Shown piece by piece: positions 10,800-23,067 of a stretch of DNA of 64,000 nucleotides. The position numbers and the translations under genes are program-made. Within the stretch, counting starts at the first letter, position 1. Every line of letters begins with the position of its first letter. The stretch lies in assembly GCA_018894105.1 (NCBI GenBank), contig CM032127.1:95001-159000 (forward strand), written 5' to 3'. This DNA comes from Jacaranda mimosifolia (Eukaryota; Streptophyta; Magnoliopsida; Lamiales; Bignoniaceae). The notes below the pieces were generated by a model. It had not been told where the DNA came from. It did no database searches and worked only from the letters and a program-made list of their open reading frames with translations.

Positions 10800-12589
10800 A
10801 ATAACGAGAAAGATACTGTATATTAAAAAAAGACTACCATTTTTGTATGATTCCAATACTTGATTCTAGATATATTATACTAGATTTTCCTAGTTTGAAT
10901 ACCATATATATCTTAAAATATATTGCATTTTCAGCAACCTATAACATACATATCAATAATCAATATCTAAATAATTAAATTTTCAAACTACATCATAAAT
11001 TATAAACATCATCCGTTCTGATCATCCAAATACTCAAGTAATAAATCCTATCCTTATGATACTCAAATATTGAAACATCCTTCTCAATATCTGGAGATAG
11101 GCAACAAGAAGCCGGCCATTTCCCCAGTGTCTACTATAAGAGAGCAGCCCTGGGAATCCCTGATAGAACGAAATTGGGACAATGATGGTACACTGCGGCG
11201 CCATACTGGGTCTGATCCTCGGGAATGGGATTTCAAACCGAAATTCCATACTGCGGGACCCAGGAGGTGAGTAGGAACAAGAACGCTCGTCTAACGGACG
11301 TCCTCAACAGTTTCAGAAAGTGTTCCGGGGGCTTAATATTCTGTATTAATCCGTCCATAACTCCTTAGCTGCTTAACTCATAGCTCAATAGCTCATTTAG
11401 CTCATTAGATACAGGAGCTCAGTAGCTACAGTAGCTGCAAGGCTCAATAGCTCCTAGCTCAGTTAACTTCTCAACATCCATACATAAATACTAAAATCAT
11501 CCAAGTAATAACAATTCAAACATATCATTAATCAATGTTGAAACATAGTAAACCATACTCATCCCTCATTATCAAATAGCTCATAATCAAAGTTCTATAT
11601 CTAGTTCCAGTCAAGTAAATAATAACTAAGAAGTAAACAAATGTATAGACTCCGGATAGCCAAATTGCCTCTCGAAGGCCTCATATAAAAATACACACAC
11701 TATTATTTTCTTATCACATCATCTCATCTTTCTATTCATCACATTCCTAACGTTATCCAAATATACATTCAAGAAAAGGGTCTTCAAGCAAAAATAGTAA
11801 TAGAAATGGTCTTGGACCTACCACTTTTCATGGAGCCAAGTCCATTGCACCACCACTTCCGTCGGAAAACATCACCTTGCATTTGTCTTCCTGCCGATTT
11901 GCTCTCAAATCGTTGTTCTTTTTTTCTAAATTAATGGATGTGAATGAACATTAAAAAAAAACATCAATTGATTCGAAACAACAGGAATGCAAACGTTACT
12001 TCAAGCATCCAATACAAACCACTTACAACAAGAAAAAGAAAAATGAAACGAGAGGAGCCCGAAAATTACAATGCATTTCTAGATGAAGAAGAAAATGGAA
12101 GGAAATGGAGAGAAAGTCGTGGATGGAAGAACAAAAAGAAAAAAAAAATTGTGGCTGCGCCTTTTGGCCTATTTTGAAGAATGTGAAGAAAATTTAAGTT
12201 ATTTTGTAATTTAAATTTCAAACGAGGGACATTTCAATTCTTGTACAAGTTACAACTAATAGTAAGTGATTCAAAAGATAAAGTTTAAATGGAAGGGAAG
12301 ATCAATAAAAAATAAATGCGAATTGAAGCATAAAATAGCTACTTTATTTCTAATTAACCGTTATATTTATTTATCTAAAAGATAAAGGAAATTCATAAGC
12401 AGAAACTTCTACCGCATTCTAAATTGCAGCTTTGCATCTTCTCCAAGCTTCTCCAAAGGAAGACAGTTACCACATATCCGTACACGGTAGAAAACATATC
12501 AGCTCCGATTGAAGTTTCTCATTGTTACTTGTGTGGGCACATTTCAATCTCCGTTAGCTTATCTATTTTTCATTTCCATTTTACCGGCG
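10800..12589. other. Intergenic region upstream of ClpB; repeat-derived in part
   Basis: The stretch 11060-11480 is more GC-rich and has LTR-like character, with short 'agctcaatagctc' reiterations at about 11380-11460. No intact gene or clear element ends were found. The last 200 bases should hold the ClpB promoter. Confidence 0.4.
12387..12410 (+). promoter_or_regulatory. Possible heat-shock element upstream of ClpB
   Basis: GAAacTTC at 12402-12409 is a two-unit heat-shock-factor motif. A further GAA/TTC pair lies at 12388-12394, slightly out of register. It is about 180 bp before the ClpB start codon, where heat-shock control would be expected for this gene family. The match is short and could be chance. 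Confidence 0.3.
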
Positions 12590-15500
12590 ATGGCAACTTC
12601 TAGAAGCTCGTCAGCGGCGCGGCTGAGCAGGTCGGCAGCGGCAGCGCTAGCGCTCAGGGCATCACGAACTGGCTCTCAAATTCCCTCAATCCCAGCACTC
12701 TCCCCTGCTTGCCAATCTATACGCTATGCTGGTGCTGCTTTTCTCGTCCGTCCACGCCCTATTGTTGCTGCTAATGAGAGTGGATGCTGTTCTGCCTGTA
12801 CCCCTACTTCATTCTCTACATCATGCCTCAGCCGAATTGCATCGGGTTCTGGCCTCGCCCGCTCGTACTCTGCCTCTTCTGCCAGTGGCCAGGTACATAA
12901 ATCCCGTATTGTGTTCGCTTCACCTGCTCTATGGAGTACTTGTGCTATGTTTCATGATTAAAACGGATACCTTTTTTGGTAACTGAATAGCACGCATCTA
13001 AATTATCTTCTCTCTGTGTCATGCCGTTGTTGGAGCGTGTCATGAATTTGTTGAGAAGAGCGCACCAAGAAATTCAGTATATAGACTTAAGAGTGGCCAT
13101 AATGATCTTCCGGGTGAAATTTTATTTTGATGGAGGGGTAATTTAAGGGGAAAATCAAGCGAAAATTTTTGTTACAGATGCCTCTTTGAAATAGGAATTA
13201 CAATTCTATTTGCAAAAGAGTTCATTAGTGGTAATAAGGAGAAAAGTAAAGGGAAAAGCTGTGCACCGAAAATAGATTAAGATGTATGAGTGGTTATAAA
13301 TTGGTTGGGGCATGCATCCGCAATCAACTCTGCCATTCTACTATAAGAGCTTATATACAGTCGAATTTCTTGCAAAATTATGAATTTGAATATAAACTTC
13401 GTCACCTTTTTCTTTCAAAGGTTTTCTAAAATTTGAAACTATGTTAATTAATTCAGATTAGTAACTCGGAGTTTACTGAAATGGCATGGGATGGAGTGGT
13501 TGGAGCTGTGGATGCAGCAAGAGACAGCAAACATCAAGTGGTAGAAACTGAGCATCTAATGAAAGCCCTTCTGGAACAAAAGGATGGGCTGGCAAGAAGA
13601 ATATTCACCAAGGCTGGGGTTGACAACACATCTCTTTTGCAGTCTACTGATAACTTCATATCTCAGCAACCAAAGGTATGATATGTGAGAGCATATATGA
13701 CTATTTCCCTAAAACAATTATCATAACTTTTGCTAGCAGGTTTCAGGGGACACAACTGGACCTATTGTGGGCTCTCATTTTAGTTCTTTGTTGGACAATG
13801 CACGAAAATTTAGAAAAGAAATGGGTGATTCATTTCTGTCTGTTGAGCATCTAGTGTTGGCATTTCCCTTGGACAAGAGATTTGGAGAAAAACTGTTCAA
13901 AAATCTTCAACTAAGTGAGAAGGCCTTGAAGGATGCTGTTCAAGCTGTTCGCGGTAGTCAAAGAGTAACTGATCAAAGTATGTGCTAACATCTAATAGGT
14001 TCAACTTTTGATAAATTTAGCTACATTGTAAAACAATCAATAGATGGACCTAAAGCCTAAGACAACAATCTTTTAATGAAGAGAAGGAAAGATATATCAT
14101 TTTCTTGTGCTGAATCTGATGGAGTGCTAGGGCTTATCCTTATTTTGTGTTGATGAGTAGCTTCCATGTCTAGTTTGTCTTAAGAGGTTTTAACTGACTT
14201 GTTCTGTGCTGATGACAACAGTAAGAATGAACCTCCTAAAATTTGCAATGAAGGTACTTTGAAGAATTCCATTTTGGAGGGATTATGTTGTGGATGCCTT
14301 TGTGGGAGAGAATGTTGACAGCAATAAGAATTTTTATTACAATCCAAGAGATTCGGGTCTCTCTCTCAAGAAGTCCTAAGGTCTTGCTCCCTTCGACGAA
14401 CTCCATTAATTCATCATCATCATCATAGATCCACCAAGGAATCATAGCAAGGGAGAGGATTTGCTTTTTATAGCTGATTTCCCAATTAATCGCCCTGGGA
14501 CATATTCCTTATAGCGTGCTATAACAGGTTACCATGGTTTTAACATGGAAATAACTGACAATTCTAAAAATTGAAGTTAAGAGAGAATGTGAGTAGGCTT
14601 TTAGCCTTTTTATCTATATATTGAGAAAGGTTAATGGAAATCAGATACTGTTATTCATCAGAATTTTTTATGTGCAGGCATTTGAAAAACATGAGTCATG
14701 AAGAAGTGTTCTGTGTACTGAATATATGGAGCTCAGTGGGTTCATATTTGCTATAATTGACTTTTTGTCTTGGCTAGAAACACCTCTATTTATATCAGGT
14801 TCAAACAATAAAACTTGGCAGGAGTTTTTTCAAGTTGCAGCTAGTTAACAATTAATTGGCAATAACAAAAATTCTTTAATGTTTTATGTGATACTTTATT
14901 ATTATTGCCTTTCTCTTTTTTCCAGCGAGCTGTTAGTTCTTAGAGGAGTTCTCTTTCATTTTTTCTCCTTTCCCCTGGCTTGTTGTATACTGTTAATGTA
15001 TTGGTTTCTTGTATAGATCCAGAAGGTAAATATGAGGCACTCGAAAAATTTGGGAATGACTTAACTGAACTTGCCAGACGCGGAAAACTTGACCCAGTTA
15101 TCGGACGTGATGATGAAATACGGCGATGCATTCAAATTCTGTCGCGCAGGACAAAGAACAATCCTGTTATAATTGGGGAACCTGGAGTTGGAAAAACTGC
15201 TATTGCTGAAGGGTATCTTTTCAAAATATTTGCAGTCATGATTCATACCTAGGAAGTATCTGCTATATTATGTGTTATTTCAAAATATTGCTTTTCCTGT
15301 GATGCCCAGTAACTGTCACTGATTATACTTAGAGTAATTAAAGTATTGGTATCACCTTACATTTTTTGCTAGCTTGACTTTCGATGATGAAGTGATGGCT
15401 ATCTTCATCTAGAATCCTAGACAGCTATGTCAAATTTTTATCAGATGACACTTCACAAAGAAGTTATTCAATGTTAGGGGAACTTTAATTATAAACTTGG

Positions 15501-18500
15501 TGCAGATTGATTTCTGTGGTTTAGATGTTAGCATTGAATATATATTTCTTTGACAACAAAAATTCCTTGGCATCAATATTTCAGATTGTTTTAACGTATA
15601 TTTACCTTTGGAATAAAAATATAAAAGGTCAATAAGATATGCCGGTTTTTTTTTTTTTTCCCCTTTTCCTTTTATTACATTCAATTTTTCATCAAAGATT
15701 ATGGTGGGGGCTGAGAATAACTCCTTGGAGAAATTCTTTGATGGCCACAATGTTTCAGATTTCAATTTGCTTGATTGACTATGATTATATTACGCGGAGT
15801 CTGGTAACTTGCTGGAGCTTGACCATTTCTGCTATCAGTTTTCGTTTATCCCTGACATTTGGTTTGGAGGATTGGAATATGTTAAGCATGCAAACAGTGT
15901 CGGGATCAGTAGAGGAACAAGCTTAAGCACACTGTATCAGGTTATTGATACTTCTTTCTCCATTAAAACAAGCCTTAGTCATAGAAGATAATGTCTTGGA
16001 GAGGATCTACGAGTTTTATCACACATTAATTGCTCAAGGGATGTCTAAGAAATTCCATGTGGGTAGTTTTAGCAATAGAAGGTATAGGTGTTATGAAACT
16101 TTTTGTGTTTCCGCTTCTATACGATCATTTGATTGTGAAATGATTGCCATCAGAGTTTAGAGCTGATGGAGGAATCTGAACCTTGGAACTGCAAAAACCG
16201 GCGGATGTTTGCTTATTCATACCTTGTATATGAAAATCAAATTTTGCGATTCATCAAATTTGTGAAGGTTTAGCGACTAGAGTATGGGTCTGTCACATCA
16301 ATTTAGCATGTATTTTGCAGGTTAGCTCAAAGGATTGTCCGTGGAGATGTTCCAGAACCCCTGCTGAACCGAAAGGTTGTACTGTAACATTCCTGGTGTA
16401 ACATAAACAACTTAAGGCAAATATGTTTGTTAGTTCAACATGTTAATGTCTTTAGTGAATTTCTTATCCTCTTTCTTGAACTATGCGTTGTGTGGAATTT
16501 GTGGCGTTTTTTCAACTACTAAGTACGATCGTAATATTAAACTCTTCTCTTAGGGAATTCATATTTAGTGGAGACAGATAGATCTTTCTCGCAAATTCTC
16601 TGGTCTGGTTTTGTATATAGAAGGAGAAGTTTGTAATTGAAACTGATGACAGATTAATGGCTTTAAGTAGGCATTGCTCCTGCTATGGATATGTGATTTC
16701 TTTTCTTTAGCCTTCTATTTTTTATCCTACAGTGAATTAAACCTATTTAAGGTAATGCAATTGAGAGTTGTAACTAGTAGACTTAAATAGCAAATATGTC
16801 AAACTTCAATATTAGATGCAGAAACTCTGTCTCTCTTTCTATCTTGCAGTTTGAGTTCAATTGCATATTCCTTTCCCTTTCATCGTTCTAATTTGTTTTG
16901 TTGTGTCTGCATTAGTTGATTTCTCTCGACATGGGCTCTTTGCTTGCTGGTGCAAAGTATCGAGGAGATTTTGAGGAAAGGTTAAAGGCTGTATTGAAGG
17001 AAGTCACCGCTTCAAATGGGCAGATCATATTGTTTATCGATGAAATTCACACTGTAGTTGGTGCAGGTCCTGAAATTCTATGCTGTTGGATCTCCATTTC
17101 TTATCTATAAATTTATCATATCAATCAATTGCTTGCCTTTTTATAATAATTCACTGTAAGTGGTACCCAATACATGCTAAAAAATTGTAACATTTGATGA
17201 AGAGCAGGCTTTCTCCTTGACAGGTATACTGACTAAGCAATTTTGCTTTACAAATTGTTCTTATGTAGTAAATCAACTTTTCACTTCATTTACTTTTTAT
17301 CAATAGAAGTTCTCTTCTCTGGATATATTATTAAAGCTAGCTAGTCGGGAAGGTGACAGATGAAGACACATGTTTCTTTGTTCTAACTGTGGTTGATAAC
17401 AGAATGTGCATTTTTTTGTTTGTGTTACATTCCGCTCCCCCCTCCCCCCCCCTGCGACCCGATCCCCCTTTTATAGTTCAGTGTCCATATTTAAACCTTA
17501 CATGATGAGTAGGAATCTTCTACTTCGTGTTCAGGGGCTACTGGAGGAGCAATGGATGCTGGAAATTTGTTAAAACCCATGCTTGGCCGAGGGGAACTCA
17601 GATGCATTGGGGCTACCACACTGAACGAATACAGGAAGTACATTGAGAAGGATCCTGCTTTGGAACGTAGATTTCAACAAGTATTTTGCGGACAGCCATC
17701 TGTGGAAGACACTATTTCCATTTTGCGTGGATTGCGTGAACGTTATGAACTGCACCACGGGGTGAAAATATCTGACAATGCTCTGGTTTCAGCAGCAATT
17801 CTTTCAGATAGATATATCACAGAGCGTTTTCTACCAGACAAAGGTACAACCATGGGTTTTATGTTCAAGATTATCTTTTTCTCAATTTCTACTAGTAACT
17901 TCTATTTATATTCCTTTGTTTGGTGGAAAAAGCATCTCTTGTTCTTCTGCTTCCTTCCTTTTTTTTTTTTTTTTTCCCTAATTTCTTTTTCGAGATTTGT
18001 GTTTGTATGAATGCTAGCAAAATACACGAACTTGGATAATTGCACGGTTTAAATTTTTTAATACGATAAATATCGTCATATAAAGATGACTATAAATAAA
18101 TAATTAAATATATATATATAGATATATACATAGATATAGACAAATATTTATCTAAATATAGAATAGCAATATTTTCTATTTTTCTTTCTATTACTTGTGC
18201 AATATATCCTCAATGTCTCCCATATTTATTGTTTTCAATATATAATTTTAAAATATGAAATATTTATGCAAATTTATATGTCACCTTTACAAACACCGAT
18301 GCATGCATATCCACAAACATGCATAAACATATACGGCCCCTGTGTGTATATCTGATCCTACTCCAATTGCTACCATATTCAAAAAAGAAATTTCACACAG
18401 TAGGTATTTTGGATTTCTTCAATTTCATTCCATTCTAACTTTTCATTTTCAATAATAAATTATACATAGGAGTACATAGAAAATGATTAGATTCATCTAT

Positions 18501-21186
18501 AATTCCCTGAACATTAGCTAACATAGAAAATGGTACCTTTTGTCTTCCCATTTTCTTCTTAGTCTCATTCAATCCCCAACTATGACTGTTCATGCATACC
18601 AATCGTCACTTAAGGTCTTAACATAACCTTATTCTCATACTCAACTGCCAAATTGTTATTTATTATAATAAGAGTATATATGTCCTCTCAATAGGAAGAA
18701 ACAGACAAGAAATTCTAAATTTCAAAAGTAGCACAGATATAGACATAAATACAGATTAGTATATTTTTTTGCTTTTCTTCTCTTTTAATTTCACTACACA
18801 TTCATATGAAATAGTATTTAAACTGCAATAAGTTTTAAATAAATAAGCTTCAATCTCTTCCTGGCAAGTGTAGGGCCCAGGAAATTGTACATTATCTTTA
18901 CCTGACTATAACTTTTTCATGATGAGATGACAAGAGTCTCTTTCTGCTTTATGATATGTTAAAGCCTTGTCCAACTTGTTATGAGTTCTTTGAGGAAATC
19001 ATCGATTTATGTGTAATGTTCAATCTCGTAGTAATAAAGTTCATTTCAAAGACTAATTGCTGGATCAAGTAAATAGATCCTAGATTTCTAAATTGTTTGT
19101 GTAAATACTCCAAATTTTAGTTATGCGCTCATATAGTTAGAGACAATTGTGCTATGCCAGCCATTGACCTTGTTGATGAAGCTGCTGCGAAATTAAAAAT
19201 GGAGATCACATCCAAGCCTACTGAGTTGGATGAGATAGACAGGGCAGTGCTCAAGTTGGAGATGGAAAAGCTATCTCTGAAAAATGACACAGCCAAAGCT
19301 TCGAAAGAACGGTTGATGAAGCTGGAACATGATTTAGGAGCTCTTAAACAAAAGCAAAGGGAGTTAAATGAGCAGTGGGAAAATGAGAAAATTCTCATGA
19401 ACCGAGTTCGGTCAATTAAAGAAGAGGTGATAGGCTAAGTTTAGGTTTTCATGAGAATGATCAGTATGGCTAACTCAAAATGACCATAGACTTATTTGTT
19501 GTTGTTGTTCTTTTAGTAGATTGACAGAGTTAACCTAGAGATGGAAGCTGCTGAGCGTGAGTACAACCTTAATCGTGCTGCTGAACTCAAATATGGCACA
19601 CTGATGTCACTCCAGCACCAGCTTGCAGAAGCTGAGAAGAGCCTTGTTAATTATCGGAAATCTGGAAAGTCGTTACTAAGGGAGGAAGTCACAGAACTTG
19701 ATATTGCTGAAATAGTTAGCAGATGGACTGGCATACCACTGTCTAATCTCCAGCAGACTGAGAGGGAGAAGCTTGTCTTGTTAGAGCAGGTGCTCCACAG
19801 AAGGATTGTTGGCCAGGACATGGCAGTCAAATCTGTAGCAGATGCGATACGTCGTTCAAGGGCAGGTCTTTCTGACCCAAATCGACCTATTGCAAGCTTT
19901 ATGTTCATGGGACCTACAGGTGTTGGTAAAACCGAGCTTGCAAAAGCTCTTGCTGGGTACCTTTTCAACACTGAAAATGCACTTGTGCGAATTGATATGA
20001 GTGAATACATGGAAAAACATGCGGTTTCAAGACTGGTTGGTGCACCACCAGGCTATGTTGGGTACGAAGAGGGTGGACAGCTGACAGAAGTAGTCCGCCG
20101 AAGGCCATACTCTGTCGTTTTGTTTGATGAAATTGAGAAAGCACATCATGATGTTTTCAACATCCTTTTGCAGCTGTTGGATGATGGAAGAATAACTGAT
20201 TCTCAAGGACGGACAGTCAGTTTCACCAATACCGTTCTGATTATGACATCAAACATCGGATCTCATTATATCCTTGAGACTCTTAGAAATACACAGGAGA
20301 GCAAGGATGCTGTTTATGATGTGATGAAAAGACAGGTTGTTGAGTTAGCAAGGCAGACTTTCCGACCAGAGTTCATGAATCGGATTGATGAATACATTGT
20401 TTTCCAGCCTCTGGACTCCAAACAAATCAGTAAAATTGTTGAAATCCAGGTAAAAAAAGGGAGCTTTTACTGATGTTAAATTCATCTTAAAATCTTTAGT
20501 ACTCTTGCTCTAAGTTACTTTACAGGCCTCACCTATTGAAGAACTTTAGATATGTGTTCTGTGAGGATCTCATAGGTAAATTAGGTTCCTTCCTGATGAT
20601 GACATCAATTCATTGGACCCGACTGCTGCTGCTTGAACTTTGTTCTCAATTGATTCTAGAACATGGCTACCGTATAATTGTTGTACTCTTTCGCTCGTCT
20701 TCTCAATATTTTTCTCTCTCTTGGGGTTTCCAAGTCATTAAACTTTATGCAACCTCCGTGCATTTAATCATCCATGGATTTTTTATTTTTTTTTTAAATT
20801 ACATTTGACTTATATTTCTGTAGTTCTAATTGTGAATATTAAGTATCTTGTGATCTGATGACAGCATTATCTTGTGTACGCAGTTGAATCGTGTAAAAGA
20901 TAGACTTAAACAGAAGAATATCAACTTCCATTGCACAGAGGAAGCTATTGAAGTGCTGGCCGAATTAGGCTTTGACCCTAACTTTGGAGCGAGGCCTGTG
21001 AAGCGGGTGATACAACAGATGGTTGAGAATGAGATTGCAATGCGAATCTTGCAAGGAGATATTAAGGACGAAGATTCAATTATCCTTGATCAGATCCCAG
21101 GTGTCAAGGACGTCCCATCACAAAATAGATTGTGCATAAAAAAAGTTGAAAACTCCTCCACGACTGCCATGGTTGCCAATGACTAA
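12590..21186 (+). CDS. CLPB4: Mitochondrial ClpB/Hsp100 disaggregase, ten exons
   Basis: Exons: 12590-12892, 13457-13675, 13740-13977, 15017-15212, 16321-16375, 16916-17066, 17535-17843, 19161-19426, 19520-20449, 20884-21186. They join in frame to 989 codons. The start is the first ATG, opening a Ser/Arg/Ala-rich presequence (residues 1 to about 95) typical of mitochondrial import. The Clp N-domain follows ('[13 protein letters not shown]', '[13 protein letters not shown]'). NBD1 has Walker A GEPGVGKT at about 307-314, Walker B LFIDEIHT and the arginine-finger region LERRFQQ. A coiled-coil M-domain comes next. NBD2 has GPTGVGKT at about 710-717, LFDEIEKAH, pore loop GYVGYEE and GARPVKR. The family is a hexameric AAA+ ATPase that resolubilises aggregated protein with Hsp70. 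Sequence and length fit Arabidopsis CLPB4 (mitochondrial) better than plastid CLPB3. Introns range from 64 nt (second) to 1317 nt (seventh). Confidence 0.95.
17844..19160 (+). other. ClpB intron 7, 1.3 kb, AT-rich
   Basis: This is the longest intron of the ClpB gene, between the NBD1 end (..DKG) and the M-domain exon. It holds TA-rich tracts at 18060-18180 and no recognisable gene. Introns 3 (13978-15016), 4 (15213-16320), 5 (16376-16915), 6 (17067-17534) and 9 (20450-20883) likewise show nothing codable beyond chance ORFs. Confidence 0.7.
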
Positions 21187-23067
21187 TGTTTGTTCCAGAC
21201 AGTAGGGTTCTTCAGAATGTAGTTGAGATGCAAATGACTATAACGTTTGTTTCAGAATGTAGTAAACAAAACGTGCAAACTGCTTCATGAAGTACTCATG
21301 TGTCTTGCTGCTCTATATCTAGTTGCCACCTATCATTCTAATTGAGAACTTCTCGTTCTATTTGAGTGTGTGTGTGTGTTATCCTCACATTTATGCTTTG
21401 TATCAGATTCCAGTCCTTACCTATTGCTTCCGTAGTTTCTTTTCATCAATTTCAGAAGAGTTTTTAATTTGTCAAACAAAAGCCTATCAAAAAATTCGAG
21501 TTTTGATTAGTTGGTTAGGGTTTCAAATTTTTGTTCTTGTCCATCTCAATCAAACAATGAAAGAATTGATTTTTGCTGACTCAAGGTGTAAGGGAAGTTT
21601 AGGACAAGAAATGTAAGCGTAAATACTTATCCTATCAATACCAACTTAATCAACAATTCCATTTCAATCCAAATAAAGCATATTTGACGTGGATCAAGAC
21701 CTTCAACAATTATAATTATCTAATGGAAACATATATCTGAGTGACCTTTGACTGAGTCTAATGCATAGAGTGAGGTTGGTGATTTGAACCTAACGGACAT
21801 TCAACATGCATACTCTTTTCCTTAGCTCAATGAGTAAGGTAACACTTCTCTTTACACAATCAATTTTCTTTTGAGATTCTTCACATTCTTAAAAAAGAAA
21901 GCAATGTGGATCCTGCAAATCTTCACTTATCACAATTGTTTCGTAGCCATACTTCCCTTTTTTCCTAGCACATTTTTCATTATTACACACTTATTCCAAA
22001 AGTTTGACATCGTAATTTTTAATATACTCAATTATTCTGAATCCGCATTTAACAGTGTACTTTCAATTCATCCTAATCTTTTTTTTTTTTAAATCAACAA
22101 GTAAATTTCATTTATGAAATTATTTAAAAAAAACGTATGATAACCCTTGAAACATGTCCTTTACAAATCAAGTGAGTCTTTATCTCATACCCAATGGCCA
22201 TATTTTATGATGTCCGACTAGCCATTATTGATTCATATTGATTGTGAGGCCGTTGCATTGATTGGTTGATACTGTTTGTTTGTTTAACTTTCTTGATTTC
22301 CCATAAATGATTTCGAAAATTATTTGTTTTATATGGCGATTATGGCATATAAATTGTGTTAGCTGTTGGGGCTTTCTTACTTATATCATATTAACTCACC
22401 ATTGGGAACGCTCTTGGGGAGTTTTGGGCTCGTAGGACTGGCTGGCAAGATGACTAAGACAACATCGGGTTGTCGGTGACTAGTCTACTATCCAGGACCC
22501 ATTTGGTTTGAGATATTGACTTAGGGACATTCAGAGGTTGGCTACTACTGGAAGCTCAATCGGCGAAGATCGGTCCAACCAATTCGCATTCCAATCGATT
22601 CGCATTATGATGGTTTGGTGAGTTGGCCGCTCGTCAAGGCGATATAAGGAAGTATTATATGGATTTTTGGGAGTAATAACGTTAGAAAATATCCCACAAT
22701 TGGTTTTATGAATGATAGTCGGCGTCTGAGAACGTTGAAAGGGAGAATTAGGGTAAAAGACGGATGGGCTTTTCTGTAGAAATAATAAATAAATAAAAAT
22801 GGGAAATATGAGGAAATGATTATTGGGATAAGTATTAAACATTGGGGTTTCATTATTAGTTGGGGCATTTAAGATTTCAACATAGAGTGAAAATAAAATT
22901 TGAAATTAATCAAGGAGGAAGATAATCAAGATAGTAAGGGGTGAAAATGAATTCAAAATTATAAAATGAAGTTGAATCGTCAATTTTAAACTCTAAAAAA
23001 GATATATAAATAATTCGTGAAAAATAAGATAGAAAGAGTTGTTTTTAGAAGTTTTGGTGAAGAATAT
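21187..23067. other. Intergenic region downstream of ClpB
   Basis: This holds the ClpB 3' UTR and then AT-rich DNA. A GC-richer patch at 22380-22640 has the look of an old retroelement fragment, but no ends could be defined. No gene is seen. Confidence 0.5.

Noticed and set aside
10800..12250. A further solo LTR upstream of ClpB
   Set aside because: Some GC-rich LTR-like sequence is there, but no paired ends or target duplication could be found.
12509..12589. N-terminal extension of ClpB
   Set aside because: The upstream frame opens with TTG, not ATG; the first ATG is 12590 and starts a good presequence.
19651..20010. 119-codon minus-strand ORF
   Set aside because: It is a shadow of the ClpB NBD2 exon.
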